Origin: an uncultured Bacteroidales bacterium
Lineage (GTDB): Bacteria > Bacteroidota > Bacteroidia > Bacteroidales > P3
Assembly: GCA_944320465.1 (NCBI GenBank)
Contig: CALUHO010000005.1
Location: forward strand, 1 to 64,000
Length of the DNA stretch: 64,000 bases
Reading direction: 5' to 3'
Under the pieces are notes generated by a model. It worked only from the letters and a program-made list of their open reading frames with translations. It searched no databases and was not told the origin of the DNA. The position numbers were made by a program, and so were the translations under genes. Shown piece after piece: positions 1-7,625 of this stretch (position 1 is its first letter; each line of letters starts with the position of its first letter).

Positions 1-91
1 TCCTTTGAAAAACGCGGCAAAATCCCTCGAAATTTCCTCCCGATGCCTCAAACAAATAAATTTAAACAGCTTCTTAATTGGTTTTGGGTCC

Positions 92-123
92 AGCGGGTGA
101 ATCTTTCGACGCACCCGCTTTTT
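92..123 (+). terminator. Intrinsic terminator of a gene left of the window
   Basis: Stem AGCGGGTG (92-99) pairs with CACCCGCT (112-119) and runs into a T tract. It most likely ends a plus-strand gene lying mostly outside the window; no coding sequence for that gene is identifiable in bases 1-91. Confidence 0.7.
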
Positions 124-132
124 ACAAAATAA

Positions 133-164
133 TTTGGTTTATATTATAAACTTATTTATATTTG
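133..164 (+). promoter_or_regulatory. Bacteroidetes-type promoter for the 296-1184 gene pair
   Basis: TTTG at 133-136, a 20-base spacer, then TATATTTG at 157-164. This fits the known -33/-7 consensus TTTG-N19-21-TAnnTTTG. Transcription would start near 171, giving a leader of about 125 bases before the ATG at 296. Confidence 0.75.
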
Positions 165-295
165 CATCGTCAAACAGGGAGAATGCCGCACGCATTGCCC
201 TGCTAGGCATCGCCCTCTAAGCAAGTCTCCGGCCAAGATTTGCGACCCGGGATGGGGCGGCAAAACGGATTCTAAAACTCGTAAAAAGAAAGAAA

Positions 296-907
296 ATGGA
301 AAGCAACGAATTATCTCCCGAAAAAAGCCTGCAACTGATCAGCGACATGATTAGCAAAAGCCGGACAGAACTTTCAAAGACCACCGGAAAACCATTCCTC
401 ATCTGGGGATTCTGCGTCCTGGCCACCTCCTTGTTGGTCTGGATTACCTGGTCGCAAACCGGAAACCCGAAATGGAACCTCCTCTGGTATGCCATGATCG
501 TGGCCGGCGGAGGCCTCAGCCTCCTGCTCCAGCGCAAAAGGAGCAAACGAGGGGAAAAAAGAACGGCACGGACTTTCATCGGCTCGGCAATCGACACTAC
601 CTGGATTCTCTTCGGCTGCATCAGCTGCAGCGTAGCGGTCATCAACATTTTCGTGGCGATACCCGTCCTGCTCTATATCCTGCTGCTGATGGGGTTCGCT
701 ACCGCCTTGACCGGATCGCTGCTCAAAAGGCCGGCCATCATCGCCTGCGGGGTGGCCAGCATCCTAGTCTGCATCCCCTTGGGTGCCGGTTTCTGGAACA
801 TGGGGCCCGACAGCACCCTAGCCATGAGCCTTTCGGCCTTGATCAGCCTAGTCATTCCGGGCTTTATCCTCAACGGCAAATCTTCAAAAACACCACAAAA
901 TGTTTAA
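296..907 (+). CDS. Multi-pass membrane protein of unknown function, paired with a winged-helix regulator
   Basis: A 203-residue protein with a polar N-terminus of about 30 residues and then roughly six hydrophobic segments (about 34-54, 61-79, 100-120, 122-142, 146-167 and 172-193). A basic stretch (QRKRSKRGEKR) separates the second and third, as expected for a cytoplasmic loop. I see no catalytic motif. The gene overlaps the following regulator gene by 8 bases, so the two are almost certainly co-translated. Pairs of a small membrane protein and a MarR/ArsR-like winged helix are common in Bacteroidetes; the regulator may control this operon, but that is inference. Confidence 0.8.
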   Translation: MESNELSPEKSLQLISDMISKSRTELSKTTGKPFLIWGFCVLATSLLVWITWSQTGNPKWNLLWYAMIVAGGGLSLLLQRKRSKRGEKRTARTFIGSAIDTTWILFGCISCSVAVINIFVAIPVLLYILLLMGFATALTGSLLKRPAIIACGVASILVCIPLGAGFWNMGPDSTLAMSLSALISLVIPGFILNGKSSKTPQNV

Positions 908-1184
908 GAAACTCGACCCTCTGCTGCATTCGGAACTGCGCCTGGCCGTCATGTCCGTGCTCCTCGGGTTGAAGGATGCCGATTTCAACTACATCAAGGA
1001 ACAGACCCAGGCCACGGCGGGCAACCTGAGCGTGCAGCTCGACAAACTGGCCCAAGCCGGATACATCTCGGTAGAAAAAGGCTTTGAAGGCAAAAGGCCC
1101 AAGACCACTTGCCGGATCACGCCTGCGGGCATCCAAGCCTTTGAAAACTATGTGGAAAGCCTGAAGGACTACATAAAACGCTAA
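900..1184 (+). CDS. Winged-helix transcriptional regulator (HTH_27 / MarR-ArsR-like)
   Basis: A 94-residue single-domain DNA-binding protein. It opens with LDPLLHSELRLAVMSVLLG, the usual first helix of Bacteroidetes stand-alone winged helices, followed by a helix-turn-helix around residues 30-60 (TQATAGNLSVQLDKLAQAGY) and a wing ending in TTCRITPAGIQAF. There is no ligand-binding or oligomerisation domain beyond the last helix. The ATG at 900 lies inside the end of the membrane protein gene (8-base overlap), which fixes the start and implies translational coupling. A strong terminator follows at 1218. Confidence 0.88.
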   Translation: MFKKLDPLLHSELRLAVMSVLLGLKDADFNYIKEQTQATAGNLSVQLDKLAQAGYISVEKGFEGKRPKTTCRITPAGIQAFENYVESLKDYIKR

Positions 1185-1217
1185 GCAGGAAACGTTCTCT
1201 ACAGGATTTCTCTATAA

Positions 1218-1255
1218 CCCTTGCCGGGCGCAAGCTCCGGCAAGGGCTTTCTTTT
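1218..1255 (+). terminator. Intrinsic terminator after the winged-helix gene
   Basis: Perfect 10-bp stem CCCTTGCCGG (1218-1227) / CCGGCAAGGG (1237-1246), a 9-base loop, then CTTTCTTTT. It ends the 296-1184 operon. Confidence 0.9.
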
Positions 1256-1331
1256 CAGTACGCCCCGTAGGGCAGCAAACTGCTTCACATTAATTTCACC
1301 AGCCAAGGGGGACCTTTGCCACATTTTCTTC

Positions 1332-1339
1332 TACTTTTG
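1332..1339 (+). promoter_or_regulatory. -7 promoter element for the alkaline phosphatase gene
   Basis: TACTTTTG matches TAnnTTTG; the nearest TTTG upstream (1315-1318) is only 13 bases away, so the -33 box is not canonical. If used, the mRNA would have a leader of about 205 bases before 1552. That leader contains a small hairpin (CGGGG tctt CCCCG near 1467-1480) but no family I recognise. Nothing else is seen in 1256-1551. Confidence 0.45.
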
Positions 1340-1551
1340 CGGAGTTTCCGGATAGCCGCTCCTCTCCTGTCAGAAGGACGTATCCCGGTCACGCATGTTC
1401 CTGACCAACAGATGATGGAAGTCGGTTGCAGAATAAAAAATGCATCTGCGGAAATTAACGAATCCGGGGTCTTCCCCGCCTGCAAAAAGATTCATCCTCA
1501 CCTTGCCATGAACGCGCCCCAAAGAAAAACACACCATATTATACATAGAAA

Positions 1552-3225
1552 ATGAAAAGACTTCGTATTTGGCTTCTTCTGGCTGGGACAATCCTGGCTT
1601 CAATGAGCCTTAAATCACAGGAAATCAAGAATGTGATTGTAATGATACCCGACGGATGCAGCACCGAATGGCTGGCCTTCGGCCGATGGATGAACCAAGG
1701 GCTGCCCCTGCATCTGGACGCGCAAATCCGAGGACTGGTTCGTACCTATTGTTCAGACAGCCCTATCGGGGATTCCGCTCCGACCGGTAGCACCTACGCC
1801 ACCGGGCATCGTTCCCGCGATGGTTACGTAGCCACCTACCCTGACCGCAGCATGGATGAACTCGGCCGCCGCTTCGCTACCGACTCGGCCATGGCTTTCC
1901 GTCCGATGTTCACGATCATGGAAGCCGCCAAGAGGAAAGGCTTGAAGACGGGCGAGGTCTTTACCTGCTACTTCACCCACGCCACACCAGCCGACTTCCT
2001 AGCCCATACGCCCGACCGAGACCAATACACCCGCATCTGCCGGCAAATGGTCTGCCAAGCCCCCGACCTGATGTTGGGCGGAGGCAGCTTCTATATAGAC
2101 TCGGCGCTCAACTTGGCCGGTTTCGATGCCTTATCGGAGATGGAAGCGAAAGGAATCGCTTATGTCAAGGATTTTTCGAGCGTGAAAATGGCCGACCGCC
2201 AAGGGGCAAGCAAAATCTGGGGATTGTTCGCGCCTCAGGACATGGCTTTTGAAATAGACCGCCCGGAAGACCAGCCGTCGATAGCCGAGATGACCCGCTT
2301 CGCGCTCGATTTCCTGTCCCGTTCCGACAGCGGATTCCTACTGATGGTGGAAGGCAGCAAAATCGACTGGGGCGCCCACGATAACGATATCCCAGCCAGC
2401 GTACACGATTTCCTGGCTTTCGACAAGGCTGTCGGCGTGGCGATAGACTTTGCCCGGCAGGACGGGCAGACTCTAGTCATGGTGATGCCCGACCACCAGA
2501 CCGGAGGACCTACCATCGGCAATTACCGCAGCAGCGACATCTATGCCGAAATCAGCGTGGAAGACATCTTCGGCAAGCTGATCCGTCATGAAAAAAGCGT
2601 GGAACAGGCCTGCCGGGAAATCCTGGACGACAGCCGCTGGACAGATGGTAGCTTGGAAGTCCGCAAAGGGCTGATCCGCGAATCTTTGGAATCGGACTTC
2701 TTCCTCAGCAAGATCCCCGATGAAACCTTGGACAGCATAGTGTCTTGCTTCGAAAAGGAAGGCTTCAGCGATGAAAGCACCCGGGTTTTGAGCGCGGAAA
2801 TCAACCGCCAGTCTTATATCGGATGGACGACCCACGGCCATCATGGCGGGGATGTGTTCTTTGCCACCTACCATCCCGATGAAAGCCGCTGCCTCCGGGG
2901 CGTAATCGACAACGAGGAAATAGCGCCGTACATCTGCCAGGAAGCCGGATTAGGAAACTTGGACTCTTTGTCGCTGCAATATTACCGGCCTATCGGAGAG
3001 GTCTTTCCGGATGCCGATATCAGAATAAAGGGGGGGGATGCTTCCAAACCGGAGATGGATCCGGAATATGCCGATGTCCGAATCAAAGGCAAGACCCGGC
3101 GAATCCGCCTCTTCCCTAACCGGGACTACTGCGAAGTAAACGGCAAACGATGCCCGCTGCCGGGAATCTGCATCTACAATGGGGTGGATTTCTATTTGCC
3201 GGAAGCGGGACTCTGGCTGGAATAG
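1552..3225 (+). CDS. Secreted alkaline phosphatase family protein
   Basis: A 557-residue metal-dependent phosphomonoesterase. Residues 1-22 form a signal peptide, so it should act in the periplasm or at the cell surface. Alkaline phosphatase motifs are in order: MIPDG with metal-binding Asp34; DSAPTGSTYATG with the nucleophile Ser75 in the DSA core; VEGSKIDWGAHDND with further metal ligands near residue 265; MPDHQTGG near 310; and the metal-binding His group THGHHGG near 427. The C-terminal 60 residues (after DIRIKGG) look like an extra beta-rich extension. Substrate cannot be told from sequence; phosphate release from organic phosphates is the family role. A lone gene with its own promoter-like site. 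Confidence 0.9.
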   Translation: MKRLRIWLLLAGTILASMSLKSQEIKNVIVMIPDGCSTEWLAFGRWMNQGLPLHLDAQIRGLVRTYCSDSPIGDSAPTGSTYATGHRSRDGYVATYPDRSMDELGRRFATDSAMAFRPMFTIMEAAKRKGLKTGEVFTCYFTHATPADFLAHTPDRDQYTRICRQMVCQAPDLMLGGGSFYIDSALNLAGFDALSEMEAKGIAYVKDFSSVKMADRQGASKIWGLFAPQDMAFEIDRPEDQPSIAEMTRFALDFLSRSDSGFLLMVEGSKIDWGAHDNDIPASVHDFLAFDKAVGVAIDFARQDGQTLVMVMPDHQTGGPTIGNYRSSDIYAEISVEDIFGKLIRHEKSVEQACREILDDSRWTDGSLEVRKGLIRESLESDFFLSKIPDETLDSIVSCFEKEGFSDESTRVLSAEINRQSYIGWTTHGHHGGDVFFATYHPDESRCLRGVIDNEEIAPYICQEAGLGNLDSLSLQYYRPIGEVFPDADIRIKGGDASKPEMDPEYADVRIKGKTRRIRLFPNRDYCEVNGKRCPLPGICIYNGVDFYLPEAGLWLE

Positions 3226-3255
3226 CACGCTGGCAATACTTTGCCTGTTTTCAAA

Positions 3256-3613
3256 GGCGGTATGTCATAATGAGCAATCTGCTTCGTTGCTTTGGTTTCA
3301 CCGAAAACAGGCTGCACCTCGGCCAAAAGCAGTGCAAGTCGAAGGCAGAGACAAAACTCGTTTTGGCTATGCTGAGACGTAGCCTGCGTTCGCTGGAAAG
3401 CAAACTCAAACCTATCGGTTTGGTTCGGCTCTCGGTTTGCACTGTTTTTCGAGTCTCGAACTCAGTCACGAACCGCAGAGCAAGCCGAACGCAGAATCAA
3501 ACGGAGTTTGAATTATGCTGAGGCGAAGCCTGCGCTCGCTGCGGAGCAGCAACAGTACGCTCCTTCGTTCTCGCTCTCAGCGCCTTGCATCTTACTCACT
3601 CTGACACGCCGCC
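3256..3613 (+). repeat. Family A hairpin repeat, copy A1 (long, composite)
   Basis: The left arm starts GGCGGTATGTCATAATGAGC and the right arm ends CTCACTCTGACACGCCGCC; the arms are imperfect inverted repeats. The left 80 bases are almost identical to 8741-8822. The middle holds about 230 extra bases with an internal duplication (TGAGACGTAGCCTGCG and TGAGGCGAAGCCTGCG) and a segment resembling family C. It follows the phosphatase gene directly. Open frames crossing it are judged spurious. Confidence 0.8.
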
Positions 3614-3623
3614 TAAGATTTAT

Positions 3624-3816
3624 CCCAAATCGGTCATTAGACTTTGGGGAGATTGCCCGCTTGTGTCATGCAGCATGCTTCTCGCCTAGCCGAAGGCGTA
3701 GCGGGCTACGTCGAGGCGTAGCGAGAAACAGGATGCGGACAGAGGCGGGCAAGATGCCCGAAAGCCTCATTTTCCTAACCGAAAACAGCCCCGGCGTGTC
3801 TAATGACCGATTTGGG
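3624..3816 (+). repeat. Family B MITE, copy B1
   Basis: A 193-bp element with terminal inverted repeats CCCAAATCGGTCATTAGAC / GTCTAATGACCGATTTGGG. The whole element folds back on itself, with inner arms GCCCGC/GCGGGC and TTCTCGC/GCGAGAA. It is flanked by the direct repeat TTTAT (3619-3623 and 3817-3821), which looks like a 5-bp target-site duplication. It has no coding capacity of its own. Confidence 0.9.
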
Positions 3817-3883
3817 TTTATTTCAAATCCCTATTTTGATACACCCTCTTTGAAAATTTTTGAAGGAATTTTTGAGCAAAATT

Positions 3884-3913
3884 TTTGTTTTTCCAAAAAA
3901 GCGTGTACTTTTG
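3884..3913 (+). promoter_or_regulatory. Promoter of the tRNA-Leu pair
   Basis: TTTG (3884-3887), an 18-base spacer, then TACTTTTG (3906-3913). The first tRNA begins 13 bases after the -7 box, as expected for a tRNA transcript with a very short leader. Confidence 0.75.
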
Positions 3914-3925
3914 CACCCCTGTTAA

Positions 3926-4009
3926 GCCCAGGTGGCGGAATTGGTAGACGCGCCACTTTGAGGGGGTGGTGTCGGTTTCGACGTGCAAGTTCGAGTCTTG
4001 TTCTGGGCA
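3926..4009 (+). tRNA. tRNA-Leu (GAG)
   Basis: An 84-base class II tRNA. Acceptor GCCCAGG pairs with TCTGGGC (one G-U), with discriminator A. The D-arm contains TGGCGGAATTGGTAGACGCG, typical of tRNA-Leu. The anticodon arm is CCACT-TTGAGGG-GGTGG with anticodon GAG, reading CUC/CUU. A long variable arm and a TTCGAGT T-loop follow. CCA is not encoded. Confidence 0.95.
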
Positions 4010-4023
4010 CAACAGCAGGCTTC

Positions 4024-4107
4024 GCCCAAATGGCGGAATTGGTAGACGCGCTAGTTTCAGGGACTAGTCTCAGCAATGAGGTGCAGGTTCGAGTCCTGTT
4101 TTGGGCA
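4024..4107 (+). tRNA. tRNA-Leu (CAG)
   Basis: An 84-base class II tRNA, 14 bases after the first. Acceptor GCCCAAA pairs with TTTGGGC. The anticodon arm CTAGT-TTCAGGG-ACTAG gives anticodon CAG, reading CUG. Long variable arm present; CCA not encoded. Both tRNAs share one promoter and one terminator and are probably cleaved from one transcript. Confidence 0.95.
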
Positions 4108-4112
4108 CAAAG

Positions 4113-4148
4113 AAAGCCCCTTGAATCGTCAGATTCGAGGGGCTTTTT
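4113..4148 (+). terminator. Terminator of the tRNA-Leu operon
   Basis: AAAGCCCCTTGAATC and GATTCGAGGGGCTTT form a long stem around a 4-base loop, followed by T residues. It starts six bases after the second tRNA. Confidence 0.9.
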
Positions 4149-4268
4149 GCTATCCAAACAAAATCCAACATACATCCGTCTTTACTTGCCAGATGCCCCG
4201 TTACGTCCCTTCTGCAACTTGCAAAAGCAGTCTCTTCCGATGGAAAAGTTGTCCTGACCAAATTCATT

Positions 4269-4426
4269 CCAAATCGGTCATTAGACTTTTGGGAGATTGC
4301 TTCTCACCTAGCCGAAGGCGTAGCGGCCACGTCGAAGCGTAGCGAGGAGCAAGAAGCGAACAAGATGCCCAAAAGCATCATCCTCGGAGCTGGAAACGAA
4401 CTCGGCGAGTCTAATGATCGATTTGG
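4269..4426 (+). repeat. Family B MITE, shorter copy B2
   Basis: About 158 bp with the same ends (CCAAATCGGTCATTAGAC and GTCTAATGATCGATTTGGG) but missing part of the interior, including the ATGCAGCATGC section. The flanks (TTCAT / TTTAC) are only partly matching, so this copy is probably older. Between it and the TPR gene (4427-4581) I see only a weak -7-like TACTTTCG at 4478. Confidence 0.8.
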
Positions 4427-4581
4427 GTTTACAAAACCATCCTCAATAAAAACTTTCCATATAATCTATTTTTTTATTACTTTCGCGCTCTCAAAAACGC
4501 TTTCTCCTTGAAAAGGGACGGACGTTTGCAAGAAAAGCAAAAATACATTGCAGTACAAATAAAAGATTAGCATTCAATACC

Positions 4582-5271
4582 ATGGCAGTAAAAGAGGAAA
4601 AAGGCGAACAAGTTGTCGAGAACGTAGAAGTTGCCCTTGAAAAGACTGGCGATTTCTTTGAAAAGCACAAATCCATAATCATCACGGTAGTAGCCATCAT
4701 CGTCTTGCTGGTTATCGGCTATTTCGGCTATAAGTACTTGTACCTGGCACCTAAGGAAAAGAACGCAGCCAAGGAAATGTTTTATGCGCAGCGCTACTTT
4801 GAAATGGATTCAACAGAAAACGCGCTGAATGGAAATGGCCAACATCTGGGATTCCTCGAAATTGCCGACACTTACGGATCCACCAAAAGCGGGAAACTGG
4901 CGCATTATTACAGTGGACTGATTTACCTGCATCAAGGTAATTTCCAAGAAGCTGTAAACCACATAGAGAAATTCACCTCGAAAGATCCCGTGCTTTACAT
5001 TCTCTCCCGCCAAGCATTGGGGGATGCATATTGGGAATTAGGGCAAACAGACAAAGCCTTGGCCGCTTACAAGCAAGGAGCTGAAAAATACAGCAACGAT
5101 ATCCTGACGCCAAGTATCATGAACCGCATGGTTTCCCTGTATGAAAGCATGCAGCAATACGACATGGCAGTGAATGTCTGCCACGAGCTGCGCAATCGCT
5201 ACCCAATGTCAAACGAAGCGCGGAACATGGACATGCAGATTGCCCGCTTGCAAGCCAAAGCCGGTAAATAA
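4582..5271 (+). CDS. Membrane-anchored TPR protein upstream of ribH
   Basis: A 229-residue protein with a charged N-terminus (1-30), a single transmembrane helix (about 31-52) and a periplasmic or cytoplasmic domain of tetratricopeptide-like helical pairs (about 60-225; for example AHYYSGLIYLHQGNFQEAV and ALGDAYWELGQTDKALAAY). The architecture is like the YfgM group of TPR proteins. TPR proteins act as protein-binding scaffolds; the partner is unknown. The same arrangement, a TPR gene before ribH, is found in many Bacteroidetes, which supports the family assignment but not a role in riboflavin synthesis. Confidence 0.88.
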   Translation: MAVKEEKGEQVVENVEVALEKTGDFFEKHKSIIITVVAIIVLLVIGYFGYKYLYLAPKEKNAAKEMFYAQRYFEMDSTENALNGNGQHLGFLEIADTYGSTKSGKLAHYYSGLIYLHQGNFQEAVNHIEKFTSKDPVLYILSRQALGDAYWELGQTDKALAAYKQGAEKYSNDILTPSIMNRMVSLYESMQQYDMAVNVCHELRNRYPMSNEARNMDMQIARLQAKAGK

Positions 5272-5290
5272 CCTGTCCGATTCATATTGT

Positions 5291-5340
5291 CGGGGATAAT
5301 CCGGACTGCCTTGCAGCTGGGTTCTCCCCGTTTTTTTTAT
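5291..5340 (+). terminator. Intrinsic terminator between the TPR gene and ribH
   Basis: CGGGGA (5291-5296) pairs with TCTCCCCG (ending 5330), followed by eight T residues. It implies that ribH needs its own promoter, which I cannot identify in 5341-5451. Confidence 0.75.
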
Positions 5341-5451
5341 AAAAAACCTCCGCATAACAACACAGCCAATGGCAGTCTTAGCCTCGGCATGCGGACTGTC
5401 GAATGGCAATCGATATCCGCCGATTGCCCGAATTCAAAAAAGAATAAAAAT

Positions 5452-5961
5452 ATGTCAACAAAAGACCGAGCCTTAGACCCCCAGCCCCATCTTCCCGTGG
5501 ATGACGGCTATCCTGATTACGGACATCGCTTTGCCGTCATCTATGCAGAATGGAACCAAGAAATCACCCATGCTCTCCGAGACGGCTGCGTAACGACCCT
5601 GACACGTCAAAAGGTTCACTCGAACCGCATCAAACTCGTCCCCGTCCCCGGCAGTTTCGAACTCTCTTGCGCAGCAGCCGAATTCGCCTCCCGAAAAGAA
5701 ATCGATGCCGTAATCTGCTTAGGATGTGTAATCCAAGGTGAAACCCGGCATTTCGACTTCATCTGCCAAGCGGTAGCCAACGGCTTGACCGAAGTGGGCA
5801 TCCGTTACAGAAAACCCGTCATTTTCGGCGTGCTGACTACCAATACCAAGGAGCAGGCACTGGCCCGAGCCGGCGGGGAATTGGGCAACAAGGGAAGCGA
5901 GGCCGCCGAAGCCGCCTTGCTGATGATAGAAGCCTTGAAAACATCGTCTTTTGGCAGATAG
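5452..5961 (+). CDS. ribH: 6,7-dimethyl-8-ribityllumazine synthase
   Basis: A 169-residue lumazine synthase, which condenses 5-amino-6-ribitylamino-uracil with 3,4-dihydroxy-2-butanone-4-phosphate in the penultimate step of riboflavin synthesis. Diagnostic segments: the substrate-binding VPGSFELSCAAAEFA, the LGCVIQGETRHFDFICQAVA block containing the catalytic His, and PVIFGVLTTNTKEQALARAG. An upstream ATG at 5287 would add 55 unrelated residues running through the preceding terminator, so the ATG at 5452 is preferred. RibH subunits form a 60-mer or pentamer in the cytoplasm. No FMN riboswitch is visible. Confidence 0.95.
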   Translation: MSTKDRALDPQPHLPVDDGYPDYGHRFAVIYAEWNQEITHALRDGCVTTLTRQKVHSNRIKLVPVPGSFELSCAAAEFASRKEIDAVICLGCVIQGETRHFDFICQAVANGLTEVGIRYRKPVIFGVLTTNTKEQALARAGGELGNKGSEAAEAALLMIEALKTSSFGR

Positions 5962-6038
5962 CCTCCCTATGTGTCTTATGGCCATCATAGGATCCGATCA
6001 GCACCGATACGCCTCAAAACCTACAAAAAGGAAGCAGC

Positions 6039-7022
6039 ATGTCTGAAAGAATCGTATTCATGGGTACACCGGAATTCGCCTCCGGCTGCCTGAAAGCCTT
6101 GGTTGAAGCCAAAATGAACGTAGTGGCGGTAGTCACGATGCCCGACAAGCCCATCGGGCGAGGACATAAAATGGGCATGTCCGAGGTCAAAAAGACCGCC
6201 TTGGATTTACGATTGCCCCTAATGCAGCCTCAAAATCTCAAAGACCCTGATTTCCTTCAGGAACTCCGTTCCTACGAAGCTGACCTGCAAATAGTAGTCG
6301 CTTTCCGGATGCTTCCCGAAGCCGTCTGGGCAATGCCTCGCCTGGGAACCTTCAACCTCCATGCATCGCTGCTTCCAAAATACCGAGGCGCCGCTCCCAT
6401 CCAGCGGGCTATCTGGAACGGAGAAACCGAAAGTGGAGTCACTACCTTCCTTTTGGACAAAGACATGGATACCGGAGCTATTCTTTATCAGGAGAAAATC
6501 ATTTTGGATTCGGAAGAGACCGCCGGCACCCTGCACGACCGCTTGCTGGCTATCGGTGCGCCCTTGGTGGTCAAGACAGCCAAAGCCTTGTTTGACGGTT
6601 CTGTCCAAGCTATCCCGCAACCCATAATGAATGGCCCTATCCCTGATGCACCCAAAATTTTCAAGAAAGACTGCATATTGGATTTCAGCCAACCGGCATA
6701 CCTCCTGCACCGCCAAGTCAAAGCCCTAAGTCCTTATCCGGCCGCAATCACTTATTTGCACAATGCCCGAACAGGCGAAACAATCCCCGTCAAAGTACTT
6801 GAGAGCCGGATTTCAACCGATTTTCCAAAAAGTTATGAACAGGGAAGCTTGATCTCTGATGGAAAACATTTTTTTGGCATGGCTTGCAGCGACGCCAGTA
6901 TTCTTTACCTTGAAAAAATACAACTCCCTGGGAAAAAGGCACTTACAATAAAAGACTTTCTAAGAGGCTTCAGGCCGGAAAATCCTAACAGCCTCTCTTT
7001 TAGTAAGGTTATGAACAATTAG
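6039..7022 (+). CDS. fmt: Methionyl-tRNA formyltransferase
   Basis: A 327-residue enzyme that formylates Met-tRNAi for translation initiation using 10-formyl-tetrahydrofolate. The start MSERIVFMGTPEFA is typical of the family. The catalytic formyltransferase core contains FNLHASLLPKYRGAAPIQ (105-122) with the conserved Asn106, His108 and the SLLP signature; Asp of DKDMDTG follows near 147. Residues ~210-315 form the C-terminal OB-like tRNA-binding domain. Length matches the family. It lies 77 bases downstream of ribH. Confidence 0.97.
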   Translation: MSERIVFMGTPEFASGCLKALVEAKMNVVAVVTMPDKPIGRGHKMGMSEVKKTALDLRLPLMQPQNLKDPDFLQELRSYEADLQIVVAFRMLPEAVWAMPRLGTFNLHASLLPKYRGAAPIQRAIWNGETESGVTTFLLDKDMDTGAILYQEKIILDSEETAGTLHDRLLAIGAPLVVKTAKALFDGSVQAIPQPIMNGPIPDAPKIFKKDCILDFSQPAYLLHRQVKALSPYPAAITYLHNARTGETIPVKVLESRISTDFPKSYEQGSLISDGKHFFGMACSDASILYLEKIQLPGKKALTIKDFLRGFRPENPNSLSFSKVMNN

Positions 7023-7057
7023 AACGAGAACTATCACATTATAAAGCATTTTCCCTC

Positions 7058-7088
7058 TTTGGCATTTTGCGCAACTGTCTTACATTTG
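7058..7088 (+). promoter_or_regulatory. Promoter of the HU gene
   Basis: TTTG (7058-7061), a 19-base spacer, then TACATTTG (7081-7088): a perfect match to the Bacteroidetes consensus. The predicted leader is about 37 bases. Confidence 0.85.
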
Positions 7089-7131
7089 TGCTGTTAGTCA
7101 TCTAATTGTTTAACACCTAAAAACAAAAAAA

Positions 7132-7404
7132 ATGAACAAAACTGAATTAATCGATGCCGTTGCAAAGAAAGCCGGCATTTCCAAAGCTGACACAAAGAAA
7201 GCCATTGAAGCTTACATGGCAGTAACCGGAGATGCCTTGAAGAAAGGCGACAAAATCGCTATTGTTGGTTTCGGTACTTTCAGCGTTCAGAAACGTGCTG
7301 CCCGCAACGGCCATAACCCGCGTACAGGCAAGAGCATCAAGATTGCAGCCAAGAAGGTTGTTAAATTCAAAGCCGGTGCCACTTTAGCCAAAAAAGTGAA
7401 GTAA
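7132..7404 (+). CDS. HU-family DNA-binding protein
   Basis: A 90-residue histone-like protein, MNKTELIDAVAKKAGISKADTKKAI at the N-terminus and the beta-arm signature GFGTFSVQKRAARNGHNPRTGK (residues about 46-67) with the DNA-intercalating NPRTG tip. The C-terminus VVKFKAGATLAKKVK is canonical. It bends and compacts DNA as a dimer. It has its own consensus promoter and a strong terminator, so it is monocistronic and probably highly expressed. Codon use is strongly biased towards preferred codons, in keeping with that. Confidence 0.97.
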   Translation: MNKTELIDAVAKKAGISKADTKKAIEAYMAVTGDALKKGDKIAIVGFGTFSVQKRAARNGHNPRTGKSIKIAAKKVVKFKAGATLAKKVK

Positions 7405-7424
7405 CCCGCCATGTTTTGAAGGTT

Positions 7425-7460
7425 ACACCCCGATTCAGGAATTGAACCGGGGTGTTTTTT
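7425..7460 (+). terminator. Intrinsic terminator of the HU gene
   Basis: ACACCCC (7425-7431) pairs with GGGGTGT (7449-7455), with additional pairing between GATTC and the ATTGAA side, followed by a T tract. Confidence 0.9.
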
Positions 7461-7462
7461 TA

Positions 7463-7505
7463 AGAATCGCGTTATCTTCAGCTTTGCTGAAGATAACGCG
7501 ATTCT
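7463..7505. repeat. Perfect 20-bp inverted repeat between HU and thiD
   Basis: AGAATCGCGTTATCTTCAGC (7463-7482) and its exact reverse complement (7486-7505) are separated by TTT. It follows the HU terminator directly and is not itself followed by a T tract on either strand. I do not recognise it. Confidence 0.9.
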
Positions 7506-7569
7506 ACCGCCATCAAAAGCTTTGCCAAAGTTTTTTATCCAACCAGCACAATAACCGAAATTTATTTGT

Positions 7570-7577
7570 TAAGTTTG
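7570..7577 (+). promoter_or_regulatory. -7 promoter element for thiD-thiS
   Basis: TAAGTTTG matches TAnnTTTG; no clear -33 TTTG at the right distance. It would start the mRNA near 7584, compatible with the start codon at 7626. No TPP riboswitch signature is visible in the leader. Confidence 0.45.
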
Positions 7578-7625
7578 TAGAAATTCTATCGAGCCAAACA
7601 AGGCTTTTCATTAAAAACCATCATT

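Noticed and set aside
3508-4257. 249-codon open frame across repeats and both tRNA-Leu genes
   Set aside because: It reads through a repeat, a MITE and two structural RNA genes, and has no homology signature.
5341-5451. FMN riboswitch before ribH
   Set aside because: I do not see the conserved RFN element blocks in this short gap.
7505-7625. TPP riboswitch before thiD
   Set aside because: The conserved CTGAGA and related THI-box segments are absent.
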